Of a stretch of DNA of 64,000 bases, positions 8,373-16,921 are shown one piece after another. Origin of the DNA: a virus. The position numbers were made by a program, and so were the translations under genes. The notes under the pieces are model-generated. The model was not told where the DNA came from and made no database searches. It worked only from the letters and a program-made list of their open reading frames with translations. How positions within the stretch are numbered: the stretch's first letter is position 1; each line of letters opens with the position of its first letter. The stretch covers positions 1 to 64,000 of the IMG/VR virus record IMGVR_UViG_3300039191_000223; one strand, 5' to 3'.

Positions 8373-9310
8373 TCTACTACTCCTGATAATTTAATCATAA
8401 ACGCACTGAAATTTATTTCTGGATCGGCTACCTGACCATGGAAGCGAAGATGCTCCGCAATCAAAATAATACCCTTCATCCAATTCTTAGTGTTCCCATC
8501 AAATCCTTCGACCTGATCTAGGTTGTCATAGAAGAACCGATAGATATCTTCCCATTCATCATTCTCGACACTCTGGACAATACCTTCACGAACATCCAAC
8601 CACTTACCTTTGTTGAGTTGTTCGATCATTCCTACTAGAGCCTTGTCCTTATCGGTTGATTCGAATGCTTCGTAGAGTACACCATCACGAACGTTTCCTT
8701 CCATATTCATGAGTAGCTTACGCATATCAGGATATGCATCCTCAACATAATCTTTTAAAATCTGAACATCTTTTTCATGAAGCTTCACACCTTCCTTTTT
8801 CAGGATGCTATATGCATGGACTGCCATACCTTCCTTATCGAATTCATTGAAGGTGAATTCTTTGCAGCGAGACTTCAACTCAGGTATGATCTTGTGTGGC
8901 TTATTACATGTCAGAATGAAACGCACTGAATCAGAAAACTCTTCCATCATTCTGCGAAGTGCAGCTTGTGCATTCTGTGTTAGATAATCTGCTTCATCCA
9001 GAAAGACAATCTTGAAGTCTCCCATAGGCATTGTCTGGGCAAACCCCTTGACACTATTGCGCACCGTATCTACACTATTATCATCAGACGCATTGATGAC
9101 TTTAAAGTCTGCATCTGGAATATCTAGTTCTGTCTTCAAGATAAAGGCTAAGGTAGTTTTACCTGTTCCACGATGACCTTTCAGCAATAGATGAGGAATA
9201 GATTTATCCTCAATGTATTGTTCAAATGCTTTCTGGTGAGCTTCGCTCTGGAACAAGAATCCGTCGAGAGTACTTGGGCGATATTTTTCAACCCAAAGCT
9301 TCTTTGGCAT
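8369..9310 (-). CDS. 44: Sliding-clamp loader large subunit (AAA+ ATPase)
   Basis: Clear gp44: LWVEKYRPSTLDGF at the start, Walker A GHRGTGKTTLA (about residues 44-54), Walker B IVFLDEADYL, the arginine-finger motif LKSRCKEF and sensor ALRRMMEEFSD. Length 313 aa agrees with T4 gp44 (319 aa). It hydrolyses ATP to open the gp45 clamp onto primer ends. It heads the operon gp44, zinc-ribbon gene, gp62, zinc-finger gene, all overlapping. Confidence 0.97.
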   Translation of the reverse strand: MPKKLWVEKYRPSTLDGFLFQSEAHQKAFEQYIEDKSIPHLLLKGHRGTGKTTLAFILKTELDIPDADFKVINASDDNSVDTVRNSVKGFAQTMPMGDFKIVFLDEADYLTQNAQAALRRMMEEFSDSVRFILTCNKPHKIIPELKSRCKEFTFNEFDKEGMAVHAYSILKKEGVKLHEKDVQILKDYVEDAYPDMRKLLMNMEGNVRDGVLYEAFESTDKDKALVGMIEQLNKGKWLDVREGIVQSVENDEWEDIYRFFYDNLDQVEGFDGNTKNWMKGIILIAEHLRFHGQVADPEINFSAFMIKLSGVVE

Positions 9311-9364
9311 ATTTGTTATCCTTGTTGTTTAGGCGAAGGATTATACGTTATTGTAAGGAAGAAA

Positions 9365-9982
9365 TCAAGAGTATTCTTCTAGTCTACATAGCATTTGATC
9401 GACTTCGGCTCTAAGACCAGTTGAAATAATTCTATCCTCGATTTCTGTGTAAGAATAGTTGTGCTTCTTTGCATTGCTTTTCGTATTAACGACTTCTGAG
9501 AAAGGTTTCATTTCCCTGCCTAGAAACGTGGATATCCTGTCTATATTAATGTCGTGAAGTGGAACTACCAATTTATTAATGGTTGATTCTATGATCATAT
9601 TATGCCATGTGATCCAATAGCGAGTAAAAAAATCTACATAGTTTTGGCCGGGTTGATGCTGCAAATATTTTGCTATGTACTGCAAACTTTTACATTCTTC
9701 AATTACTTGACCAAGGTCAAGAAAGGATTTCACTACAAGAACCGGATCGCGCCAAACATGGAGAGCTATCAAGTTTGGATTGCACTCTTCGATTCGTGCA
9801 AGTTGTGGGGCAACGAACCATGAGCTTTCAGCTTGCCATGTAGTATCTCTAATCACCAAACCATAGTCATCGTTTCTCCAGTTACATACCTGCTCATGAC
9901 CACACGCGATTCCGTTATGTCGGAGCAAATGAGACATGTAACCCGTGCCACCTCGGCCCGTACCAACCACCACATAGTCCAT
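9365..9982 (-). CDS. Sulfotransferase-like protein
   Basis: The N-terminus VVVGTGRGGTGYMSHLLR is the 5'-phosphosulfate-binding P-loop of PAPS sulfotransferases, followed by GHE; HVWRDPVLVVKSFLDLG resembles the 3'-phosphate-binding Arg-Asp-Pro...Ser motif. It would transfer sulfate to a glycan or other acceptor. ATG at 9982 sits 8 nt after GGAGA; a GTG at 9988 is the alternative. It is one of three sulfotransferase-like genes in the window (see 40314 and 51106). Acceptor unknown. Confidence 0.75.
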   Translation of the reverse strand: MDYVVVGTGRGGTGYMSHLLRHNGIACGHEQVCNWRNDDYGLVIRDTTWQAESSWFVAPQLARIEECNPNLIALHVWRDPVLVVKSFLDLGQVIEECKSLQYIAKYLQHQPGQNYVDFFTRYWITWHNMIIESTINKLVVPLHDINIDRISTFLGREMKPFSEVVNTKSNAKKHNYSYTEIEDRIISTGLRAEVDQMLCRLEEYS

Positions 9983-10002
9983 CAACACGTCTCCATTAGG
10001 TA

Positions 10003-10872
10003 TTAATCTTCTTGTTTTCTCATAGAATCAATAATCCCTGAACGGGAATTGGGTGAGGGTGATTGAATACTATCAACCTTTTCAAGTGCTTTAGTTAGTG
10101 CATCCGTAATGTCAACTTGATCACTCTTTATCTGACTCATGACTGAATTGATAGTATCAATATCCATTTCCTGTTGCTTTTTATTAGAGATATTGGCAAA
10201 GCCCACATTCGCCACATAGGTTAATACAACAGCCATGGGGTCAAATATGAATATAACTGCAAGTATGAAATACAGCATCGCATTAGTTGGGTCAAGCCAG
10301 TCTACCGACTCTGCCAATAAAAGGATAGCACCAAACTCAGTTTGTTGCTCAATGCGTTCAAGCTTTATTTCGGATTCTTCTCGTGCTAATTGATCGAGTT
10401 CCTGTACAACGGACTCTTTCTCGGGTGCAAACGTGGCTATAAGCTCCATACGCTTCGATACGTAAGTTTCTGGTACTTCGGCAATCTGTGCATCAATATT
10501 CTCTAAACGTTGCTCTAATCGCTCTCTACGGCTGTCCATTAGCTCTATACGAGCATCGTTCTGGGTAATTGCTAGAGTATCTTTTTGATACGAGCTTGCC
10601 AGATAGCCATACACACCCATTGAAGTTACAGCCATAGCGATAATGATAAGTATGAATAGTACGCTTTTCCACACCCATCCTATGATATCACGAAATTGAT
10701 ATAATGCCGATACTGCCATAACTTTTCCAACCTCAATAACCGCAGCCATGTACATAATCTTGAGGCTAGGTTCAAACAGTTCCCGAAATCCAAGAACTGT
10801 AAACAGCGCAGCGCCAGCAGCAATTGCCAGCGCCACGAGCATAGCTAGTGATGGAAAAATATACGGCTTCAT
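10003..10872 (-). CDS. Membrane protein with cytoplasmic coiled coil
   Basis: Four hydrophobic segments are seen (about residues 5-27, 36-57, 66-90 and 198-222). Residues 95-190 between the third and fourth form a charged coiled coil (ERLEQRLENIDAQIAEV). The C-terminal 55 residues are hydrophilic. Such a protein would sit in the host inner membrane and could hold a replication or anti-exclusion complex there. The family is not recognised with certainty; it resembles large coiled-coil membrane proteins common in marine T4-like phages. Confidence 0.65.
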   Translation of the reverse strand: MKPYIFPSLAMLVALAIAAGAALFTVLGFRELFEPSLKIMYMAAVIEVGKVMAVSALYQFRDIIGWVWKSVLFILIIIAMAVTSMGVYGYLASSYQKDTLAITQNDARIELMDSRRERLEQRLENIDAQIAEVPETYVSKRMELIATFAPEKESVVQELDQLAREESEIKLERIEQQTEFGAILLLAESVDWLDPTNAMLYFILAVIFIFDPMAVVLTYVANVGFANISNKKQQEMDIDTINSVMSQIKSDQVDITDALTKALEKVDSIQSPSPNSRSGIIDSMRKQED

Positions 10873-10889
10873 AACTTCATAACGGTATG

Positions 10890-11225
10890 TTACGCAACTT
10901 CACCCGGAAGATTAACCATATCATCCCATGTTGCGAGAATTGACTCTTCGTTTGTAACCCAATAATCTTTATCAGTGAGTCTAAACTTACTAGTCCATTT
11001 CAAATTCTGAATCAAAACAATATTACCGGGAGCGATTCCTTCTGATACATTGGGGCCTTTGGCAAGTACTCGCACCCAACGGCTGCCTTGAACTTGTTTA
11101 TCTGCCTGTTCTACAATCAAAACACCACCACTAGTTTTTTCGTTGAACTTACCCTGCGTGGTGTCTTCTAAAAATTCAAATACAATCTGATCATTGATCG
11201 GATCAACTTCTGAACGCTGCTTCAT
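10890..11225 (-). CDS. GroES-like co-chaperonin (gp31-type)
   Basis: The beta pattern DQIVFEFLEDTT, then GGVLIVEQA, VRVLAKGPNVSEGI and PGNIVLIQNLKW, follows the GroES fold: first strand, mobile loop (here GKFNEKTSGG), then AVGPG-like and GDxVLF-like segments. T4 gp31 replaces GroES to fold gp23 in GroEL, and this may do the same. It is divergent; a second, much more typical GroES lies at 57413-57706. Confidence 0.75.
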   Translation of the reverse strand: MKQRSEVDPINDQIVFEFLEDTTQGKFNEKTSGGVLIVEQADKQVQGSRWVRVLAKGPNVSEGIAPGNIVLIQNLKWTSKFRLTDKDYWVTNEESILATWDDMVNLPGEVA

Positions 11226-11234
11226 AAAATCTCC

Positions 11235-11609
11235 TTAGTCTTCTGTTTTGCTGCGTCGTACAATTTTCTTACGGCTAGTTCGTTTTGGTTCGGAAGAAGC
11301 TTCCTGAATTGGAGTTGGAGACGAATCTCCCAGAATATCATCGACTGTCGTTTCCTCTGCTTCACGCTGCAACCGTGCTTCGCGGCTTTTCTGTATCTTT
11401 TCACGGGCATCAGATTCGTTACCGCGCTGTTCGTTTTCTAAATCAGAAACATTGCGGCGAGGATTACGACGGCGACGAATATCAATATACTTCTCACGCA
11501 TTTCTACGCTGTCCGGCTTATCGTTGGTTTCAATAGCAGCTTTGACTCGTAGAAGGTCAAAGTCTACAGATTGTCCACGAATGCTTTGAGATTTACGGTT
11601 ATTCGACAT
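11235..11609 (-). CDS. Highly charged hypothetical protein
   Basis: The 124-aa protein is basic at both ends (IRRRRNPRRN, KRTSRKKIVRR) and rich in Ser/Glu between, so probably largely disordered. It lies 9 bp upstream of the GroES-like gene and 30 bp downstream of a perfect TATAAATA late-promoter box, so it is expressed late. No family recognised; nucleic acid or capsid-interior binding is possible. Confidence 0.55.
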   Translation of the reverse strand: MSNNRKSQSIRGQSVDFDLLRVKAAIETNDKPDSVEMREKYIDIRRRRNPRRNVSDLENEQRGNESDAREKIQKSREARLQREAEETTVDDILGDSSPTPIQEASSEPKRTSRKKIVRRSKTED

Positions 11610-11638
11610 TATAATACCTCTTGTTGTTGTTGTGCTTA

Positions 11639-11646
11639 TATTTATA
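11639..11646 (-). promoter_or_regulatory. T4-type late promoter (TATAAATA)
   Basis: On the minus strand this reads exactly TATAAATA, the -10 box used by the phage late sigma gp55 with gp33/gp45 in T4. It lies 30 bp upstream of the gene at 11609, and ahead of the GroES-like gene. Confidence 0.75.
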
Positions 11647-11654
11647 CTAGACCT

Positions 11655-12215
11655 TTAACGGAAAAATTCACCAAGGTCTAAATCATATTTTACACTGTCT
11701 ACTTGATGAATGCCAATTAAGTATAGTATATATGATGCACAAGAACTACCTCTCCCGGTACCCCACACAACCTTATTTTCCTCAAATATATTCACAACGT
11801 AGATCAGTGTACGCAACAACCCAAGTAAGTCTCGTTTCTTCCAAATGCGAAGCTCCATTTTAGTGCGGGATAGACGTTCTTGATATTCGTCTGGAGAAAG
11901 CTTCGCGCGCTTAGCTTCTTTCTGTAACCTTTTCCAGATGTAGTCTGCTACATCTAAGTCTTTGTATCGTTTAGGAATATTCCATTCGGTTGATATGGAA
12001 TTGAATGATGTTTTATATTTAACAACATCATTCTTGAATTTTTTGTTATACGTCTGTATTTCATCAGATTCGTAATCTTCTTTGGAAACGAATAAATCCG
12101 ACGCATCACCACCATCGAGCAGATGTTGATACAGAAACGGCAACTCAGCAATAGAGTCACCGTCCCCGCAAAGGATTCTACCATCCAATATTGTATGAAA
12201 GTTATCGAGTGCCAT
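11655..12215 (-). CDS. Family C DNA polymerase (DnaE-like) N-terminal palm fragment
   Basis: The C-terminus VVWGTGRGSSCASYILYLIG, then IHQVDSVKYDLDLGEFFR, matches DnaE GPGRGSxxGSLVAYxLGITxxDPLxYxLLFERF. The protein stops there, just before the catalytic PDIDIDF motif, which begins the separate gene at 4341. The upstream part (ERLSRTKMELRIWKK and the following helix) fits the DnaE segment before the palm; no PHP domain is visible. Start chosen at 12215 (2 bp after the upstream stop) rather than the longer ORF. Confidence 0.6.
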   Translation of the reverse strand: MALDNFHTILDGRILCGDGDSIAELPFLYQHLLDGGDASDLFVSKEDYESDEIQTYNKKFKNDVVKYKTSFNSISTEWNIPKRYKDLDVADYIWKRLQKEAKRAKLSPDEYQERLSRTKMELRIWKKRDLLGLLRTLIYVVNIFEENKVVWGTGRGSSCASYILYLIGIHQVDSVKYDLDLGEFFR

Positions 12216-12216
12216 A

Positions 12217-12648
12217 TTACCCAAATGGTGAATCGTAGTCATCAACCGACGTATCAATTGTTGGTGTCTTAACCTTAATACCCGATTTTAACACATCCCC
12301 TTGCTTTTCGAAAGTGCCATCATGTTTAATTTCATAACCTTTACCTTCACGTAAATCAAGCTGCCGAGGACGCTTAGTATTACCATCTAACGATTCTCCA
12401 GTCAATGCACTATCCGCATTTGCATTTGGCCCCTGCTGCGCATAATAGGGTTGTTGTACTGGAGTCTGCTCAACAATCCGCTCAACTTTTGGGGGATCAA
12501 CCTTTACATTCATCAACATGTCAACTATCTTTTCCCATTGAGTTTTATCGGGATGCCAGTCTTCATCGTTCAGGTCAATTGCACCTTGGACATACGACTG
12601 AAGTTCTGCGATAGTTACTTTCTTTACTCTTTTTTTTCTACTAGCCAT
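12217..12648 (-). CDS. Hypothetical protein with basic N-terminus
   Basis: MASRKKRVKKVTIAELQSYV opens with a basic stretch, then a helical region (WHPDKTQWEKIVDMLMNV) and a polar, Gln/Pro-rich and probably disordered C-terminal half. It lies 2 bp ahead of the DnaE-like fragment, so the two are cotranslated. No family recognised. Confidence 0.6.
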   Translation of the reverse strand: MASRKKRVKKVTIAELQSYVQGAIDLNDEDWHPDKTQWEKIVDMLMNVKVDPPKVERIVEQTPVQQPYYAQQGPNANADSALTGESLDGNTKRPRQLDLREGKGYEIKHDGTFEKQGDVLKSGIKVKTPTIDTSVDDYDSPFG

Positions 12649-12658
12649 AATTCCCTCA

Positions 12659-13156
12659 CTATACCATTAAATCACCAACAAGTGCGCCTTTCAGGTACTT
12701 GTTATAGTTGTCTGTTGGTGCCAAACACACCCAAGCATCAGGACCCACATGGTGACACAACATGGTATGTTTATTTAGCGTCGGATTTCTAATGTGAGCT
12801 TCTGCATGATAATCTACCACAGTAATAGGACCCGCAGTTATTTTACCAGTCTTGTGGTGATAAACGACACCCGTAAACTTTGCCCGTGTCAAATCAGAAA
12901 TTTCAGCAACGTCAAGCTGTGCAGTCTCTTCTGAGAAGACCAGAATATTCCAGTTTGTTGGGGCTTCGATCAAATAACCATCGATCAAAAACTCAAGAGT
13001 GCGAGTGGTCTGTTCTTCAAACATATTCAGTGGCTGTAGAGTAAAATCCATCATGCCATCCATGGATAGTTGCAGTACCCAAAAATAATCTGTTAGAGTA
13101 GGTGTGTCAATACTCTCAATCAATATTGGATACGAGTTTTCATCTGAAATTACCAT
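12659..13156 (-). CDS. Hypothetical protein downstream of UvsW
   Basis: The 165-aa acidic protein is a mixed alpha/beta protein with no membrane segment. It shares a base with the UvsW stop (TAATG), so it is translated with UvsW. The segment HHKTGKITAGPITVVDYHAE has a beta-hairpin look but I cannot name the fold. A role in recombination or replication is inferred from position alone. Confidence 0.6.
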   Translation of the reverse strand: MVISDENSYPILIESIDTPTLTDYFWVLQLSMDGMMDFTLQPLNMFEEQTTRTLEFLIDGYLIEAPTNWNILVFSEETAQLDVAEISDLTRAKFTGVVYHHKTGKITAGPITVVDYHAEAHIRNPTLNKHTMLCHHVGPDAWVCLAPTDNYNKYLKGALVGDLMV

Positions 13157-14649
13157 TAATCATTTTCTCCTTGGAACCATCCCAGATAGTCGATCTTGTC
13201 TGTCTTAAATGGGTAGTTCTTATTTTTATAATGTTTTTTTCTGTTAGCACCGTGTCTCTTAGAGAATTTTAAATCACTGTAAACGTCATAGACCCTTACT
13301 GTATACTTGTCGTGAGCACGGCGTAACCCTCGACCAATACTTTGAATAACCTGAACATAGCTTTTACCCGCATCAATCAAGAATAGATTAAACACTCTCT
13401 TGATATTCAATCCAGTTGATGCTAACGAAAAAGTTGTAATGGCAACGATATCATCGTTGTCTTTATACGAATCATATATCTGTGCTCTTACTGCTTTTGA
13501 ATCTTGTCCGTAGAAGAAAATCGCACCGGGTATCCTCTTTGTAATCTTCTTACCAAATTCTACATTGGGGACAAGAACTAATGTATTCTTCGTTGGCTTA
13601 CTTATTAACTTAGCCAAAAAGTCTAGACGCTCTTCGCGCTTTTGAATGAACTTCTTTTCAGACTGGTAATCAGGAAGATACTTTTCTCGAAACTTGTTGT
13701 ATGTTAGGTCTGCCGCCTGCTCTGGGTTGTCATTACAAAATTCATGATACTCTGCCCGTAAGTCTTCGACCAATTCATACGAGTATAATTTCAGCCGTGC
13801 AAGCCAACCACTGGCAATCAATTCGGATGCTTCTACCTTTTCAACAACGTCACCCAAAGTGACTCGTACATGCATCTGGTCAATTTCATCTTCAGGTATA
13901 GTACCTGTCAATCCCATACGAACAACAGCTTTCTTTGCGTGGTCATTCATGAGTTCTTGTAGAATTTGCCCACGCACTCCGTGGCACTCATCCACAATGA
14001 CAACTTCGAATTGACCAATGATACCTTTGTTGTTATTCAAGGACTGCCATGTACTAACTAGGTGATGGTGCTCTATATCTTTTGTGTTACCACCATAGCG
14101 CCCTACATCAACTCCGTATTCTACCATTTCATTGTACGTTTGGTCAATAAGATCAGACGTTGGAACAATAGTTATTGTTCTAAACCCGTGCTCCTGTTCG
14201 TATGTATGAGCCAGAGCCGCAGTCATTATCGTTTTTCCTGCACCAGTGCCTCCTTCAAAGATGCCTCCCGCTTCACCTATAAGAGCATTTATGCCTCGAA
14301 CTTGATGCTCACCAAGTTCAATATCATACCCCATATCCTTTAAATAATCTTTAGTGACGGGCTTACATACAAGGTCTACGCTCTTGCGATTATCCGTAAG
14401 AGTGATATCATAATCACGCATCCTAAGATAGTCAATGATTTCAGGAAGCAGCTTTACATAAGTCTTACCTAAAGGCTTCTTGAAAAACGCAATGCGACCG
14501 TCCCATATCCCGAGCTTGAATTTGGGGTTGTGCCGATATCCCTTTGCATGGATAGCATGACGGTTATAAAGTTCATCCATATCACCCACAGATAGGCCCT
14601 GAACGGTTGCATATACTTCATCGACAATGTATACAGATGCTTGCTTCAT
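13156..14649 (-). CDS. uvsW: UvsW RNA-DNA/recombination helicase
   Basis: SF2 helicase with Walker A GGTGAGKTIMTAA (about residue 133), DECHG (motif II), LTGTIPED (III), and motif VI QSIGRGLRRAHDKY near the C-terminus. The N-terminal 115 residues form the UvsW substrate-recognition domain, with HAKGYRHNPKFKLGIWDGRI matching T4. It unwinds R-loops and branched DNA, switching replication from origin- to recombination-dependent mode. Length (497 aa) agrees with T4 UvsW (503 aa). Start overlaps the next upstream stop (ATGA). Confidence 0.96.
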   Translation of the reverse strand: MKQASVYIVDEVYATVQGLSVGDMDELYNRHAIHAKGYRHNPKFKLGIWDGRIAFFKKPLGKTYVKLLPEIIDYLRMRDYDITLTDNRKSVDLVCKPVTKDYLKDMGYDIELGEHQVRGINALIGEAGGIFEGGTGAGKTIMTAALAHTYEQEHGFRTITIVPTSDLIDQTYNEMVEYGVDVGRYGGNTKDIEHHHLVSTWQSLNNNKGIIGQFEVVIVDECHGVRGQILQELMNDHAKKAVVRMGLTGTIPEDEIDQMHVRVTLGDVVEKVEASELIASGWLARLKLYSYELVEDLRAEYHEFCNDNPEQAADLTYNKFREKYLPDYQSEKKFIQKREERLDFLAKLISKPTKNTLVLVPNVEFGKKITKRIPGAIFFYGQDSKAVRAQIYDSYKDNDDIVAITTFSLASTGLNIKRVFNLFLIDAGKSYVQVIQSIGRGLRRAHDKYTVRVYDVYSDLKFSKRHGANRKKHYKNKNYPFKTDKIDYLGWFQGEND

Positions 14650-15152
14650 TGTATTAGGTAATCTATTGCTGATATTTCTAATGACTTCGTGATGTTATTC
14701 AACGCATATCCACGCTGCTGATATGATTCAACAATAGCATGAAAGCGGTCGTACATATCTTTGACCAGCAGAGCATTAAATTGCGCTTGACGAATATCCG
14801 CATCACCATCAATAATTGAGTTAATTGCCCTATCGTTCAACTCGCGAGATTCACCTCTGCGAATACTCTCATATTTCACACCCCGCATGTACCTTACGTT
14901 TGCCTCAAGCGCATCTAATATTCCCTTCAAGTTTACGCAACAGCGCTTAAAAAATAGGTATTCAGACGGCTGCGTTGCCAACGCCTCGGACAAATGCTTG
15001 TTGGGGAGTGCAACCAAGTCCTTAGAAACGGACGAGATTTTGTCATACTCATCCAAAATTTCTGTCAAATTGGATAAGTCATTCTCAAGATCATTCAACG
15101 CACTCGGCTTGAGCAAATGTATGGTTTTACGAATTTTTGCAATATCTTTCAT
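14646..15152 (-). CDS. Possible UvsY-like recombination mediator
   Basis: The protein is almost wholly helical (168 aa) with a C-terminal DRFHAIVESYQQRGYALNNI, which resembles the end of T4 UvsY (a helix, then Arg, aromatic, Ile, Asn). UvsY loads UvsX on gp32-coated DNA. The place between UvsW and UvsX supports this. The match is to architecture and one short segment only, so treat the name as tentative. It overlaps UvsW and the next gene by 4 bp. Confidence 0.4.
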   Translation of the reverse strand: MKDIAKIRKTIHLLKPSALNDLENDLSNLTEILDEYDKISSVSKDLVALPNKHLSEALATQPSEYLFFKRCCVNLKGILDALEANVRYMRGVKYESIRRGESRELNDRAINSIIDGDADIRQAQFNALLVKDMYDRFHAIVESYQQRGYALNNITKSLEISAIDYLIQ

Positions 15153-15709
15153 TTACGGGTTACTTCACTAAGCATTAGGCTTTGTTTTTGTTCTTCTGTG
15201 AGACCACTTAAATCAAATCCGTCTAAGTGTGGTGGGAGCTTTATTGTAGTAATATCTGGTTCCTCCTGTGCTTGCTTCGCTAACTTTTCAATATCGGGAA
15301 GCAGTTCTTGCAACGTGGCCATTGTAAAGTTCACATCGCGTAGATTATTGTGGAATTCTTTTGGTGTAGAAACACTACGGGCGACGCCAATGGACTTAGC
15401 GGCATCTGCTATTTGATAAGCACTAGAACCGTCATCCAACATTTCCCATGGAACCGTGAAGCTAACCTCAAGTACTAAATCATTGTCAATGTTTGTACCA
15501 GATGGTAGTTTCTGACCTTCTGCCACAAGAGCGGTTCCAGATACCATTATAAAGTTACTGGTGGGAGAGAACCGAAAGATTCTCTCCCACTCAATAAATG
15601 CATCCACTTCATAAATGACCTGAAATGTTTTATAGAGAAGGTCTTCATACTTATTAAGTGTTCTCTTTTCAAACTTCTCTTTTATTTTTAGATCATTCAG
15701 AATCGTCAT
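15149..15709 (-). CDS. Hypothetical protein downstream of UvsX
   Basis: The chosen start MTILNDLKIKEKFEKR overlaps the UvsX end by 17 bp; the longer ORF would overlap it by over 100 bp. It has a basic N-terminal helix, a beta-rich middle (WERIFRFSPTSNFIMVSGTAL) and an acidic C-terminus (PPHLDGFDLSGLTEEQKQSL). It ends by overlapping the UvsY-like gene. No family recognised; cotranscription with uvsX suggests a DNA-repair accessory role. Confidence 0.6.
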   Translation of the reverse strand: MTILNDLKIKEKFEKRTLNKYEDLLYKTFQVIYEVDAFIEWERIFRFSPTSNFIMVSGTALVAEGQKLPSGTNIDNDLVLEVSFTVPWEMLDDGSSAYQIADAAKSIGVARSVSTPKEFHNNLRDVNFTMATLQELLPDIEKLAKQAQEEPDITTIKLPPHLDGFDLSGLTEEQKQSLMLSEVTRK

Positions 15710-16847
15710 CAGAATCCTCAAGCGCTTCATTAGCTTTACGTTGACGCCGTGCCTTACCAGACTCCTGTGTTTCTTCGCTTGGTTTATCAAGTTCAGACAA
15801 ATATTCATCTAGAATTGGCTCTAGAACCAATTCTTCATCATTAGCCTTACAGCACAATGTGAGAATAGCTTCCATCGTATCTGGATCATTCTCTGCTGTT
15901 TTACGCTGGAACTTAGGCATATCAGCATTATCATTTGCGAATGAGTACCATGCGTTATTTTTTATAACTACGCCAAGCTGCTCAGCAATTTCAAGAAGAC
16001 CCGCATACGGATCAAGTCCATCTTTAAACGGTACTTCAATTTTTGCAACTTGCTTTTCTTTAGTATGGCGATTCTTGTAACTCTTAGCTTTCAGTGTGAA
16101 GCCCTTGTGCTCTTTAGTCGCCTTGTCCTTGAACTGAAGCTTTTCGACAACTATAATTTGTGAGCACGGATACTTCAGCGATTCCGTAAACACCCAAGGT
16201 TCTTCATAGGCTTTGAATTTATCCTGCTCAACATATACCTGCTTAGAACAAATGATTGTAATGTTCAGTGTACTTATAGAATGAGTCCAAGACAGTAGCA
16301 TGCGCTTAAGCTGCTTTGCTCGCTGACCCTGATCACCACCAAGATCACCTACAGTATTGATATCTTTCGTCTCACTGTCTGTGAACAAGTTATCCAACGA
16401 ATCAACGAAAATAACTACTCGCGTGTCATCACCCGATTCCGCATAGTCACGGATAAAGTTATTAACGATCCTACTACAATGGGTAATTTCTGACGTGCCT
16501 TCACGCAAAAAACGGCTCATCGTATCTTCATCAGTAACATCAATACCAACACCCGCCAAGAAACGATTATCAATAGCGCCTTCACTATCTATTACAATAC
16601 CGATACCACCGTTTTTTAGGTTATGTGCCAAAATAGATGCTCCTACCAAACTCTTACCAGAGCTTGAGTGTCCACCAAATGATACAATCCTTCCCTGTGG
16701 AGCACCACCCTCGAATTTACCAGACATTAGTCTGTTGAGAGAATAGCTTCCAGTATGTAGGTAATAGGTTGGGTCGGGTAGTAATTTTGCATTGCGGGCC
16801 TTATCTTTTTCAACTGCTTTCTTATACTTCTTCATAAAATCTGACAT
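15693..16847 (-). CDS. uvsX: UvsX RecA-like recombinase
   Basis: RecA fold with Walker A GGHSSSGKSLVGAS, Walker B VVIFVDSLDNLF, and the typical T4-like segments TGSYSLNRLMSGKFEGG and DSEGAIDNRFLAGVGID. The ATG at 16847 has a GGAGAT ribosome site; the longer ORF runs into the terminator. The product (384 aa) is close to T4 UvsX (391 aa). It catalyses strand exchange for recombination-dependent replication with gp32. It ends in TGA, which is relevant to the in-frame TGA codons discussed elsewhere. Confidence 0.96.
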   Translation of the reverse strand: MSDFMKKYKKAVEKDKARNAKLLPDPTYYLHTGSYSLNRLMSGKFEGGAPQGRIVSFGGHSSSGKSLVGASILAHNLKNGGIGIVIDSEGAIDNRFLAGVGIDVTDEDTMSRFLREGTSEITHCSRIVNNFIRDYAESGDDTRVVIFVDSLDNLFTDSETKDINTVGDLGGDQGQRAKQLKRMLLSWTHSISTLNITIICSKQVYVEQDKFKAYEEPWVFTESLKYPCSQIIVVEKLQFKDKATKEHKGFTLKAKSYKNRHTKEKQVAKIEVPFKDGLDPYAGLLEIAEQLGVVIKNNAWYSFANDNADMPKFQRKTAENDPDTMEAILTLCCKANDEELVLEPILDEYLSELDKPSEETQESGKARRQRKANEALEDSDDDSE

Positions 16848-16878
16848 ATTATCTCCAATGAATGATTGTTGTAGAACA

Positions 16879-16902
16879 GAAGGGGGCGTTTCCGCCCCCT
16901 TC
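16879..16902 (-). terminator. Strong hairpin after gp32
   Basis: A perfect 10-bp inverted repeat (GAAGGGGGCG / CGCCCCCTTC, loop 4 nt) lies 20 bp beyond the gp32 stop and ahead of uvsX. The run after the stem on the minus strand is TGTTCT, only moderately U-rich, so it may attenuate rather than fully stop transcription, or protect the gp32 mRNA end. Confidence 0.65.
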
Positions 16903-16921
16903 ATGTAGTTACTACTAACGA

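Noticed and set aside
3772-12215. Split intein joining the two DnaE-like fragments
   Set aside because: Neither fragment carries intein blocks (no Cys/Ser start with intein N-domain, no HN-Cys end); lengths leave no room.
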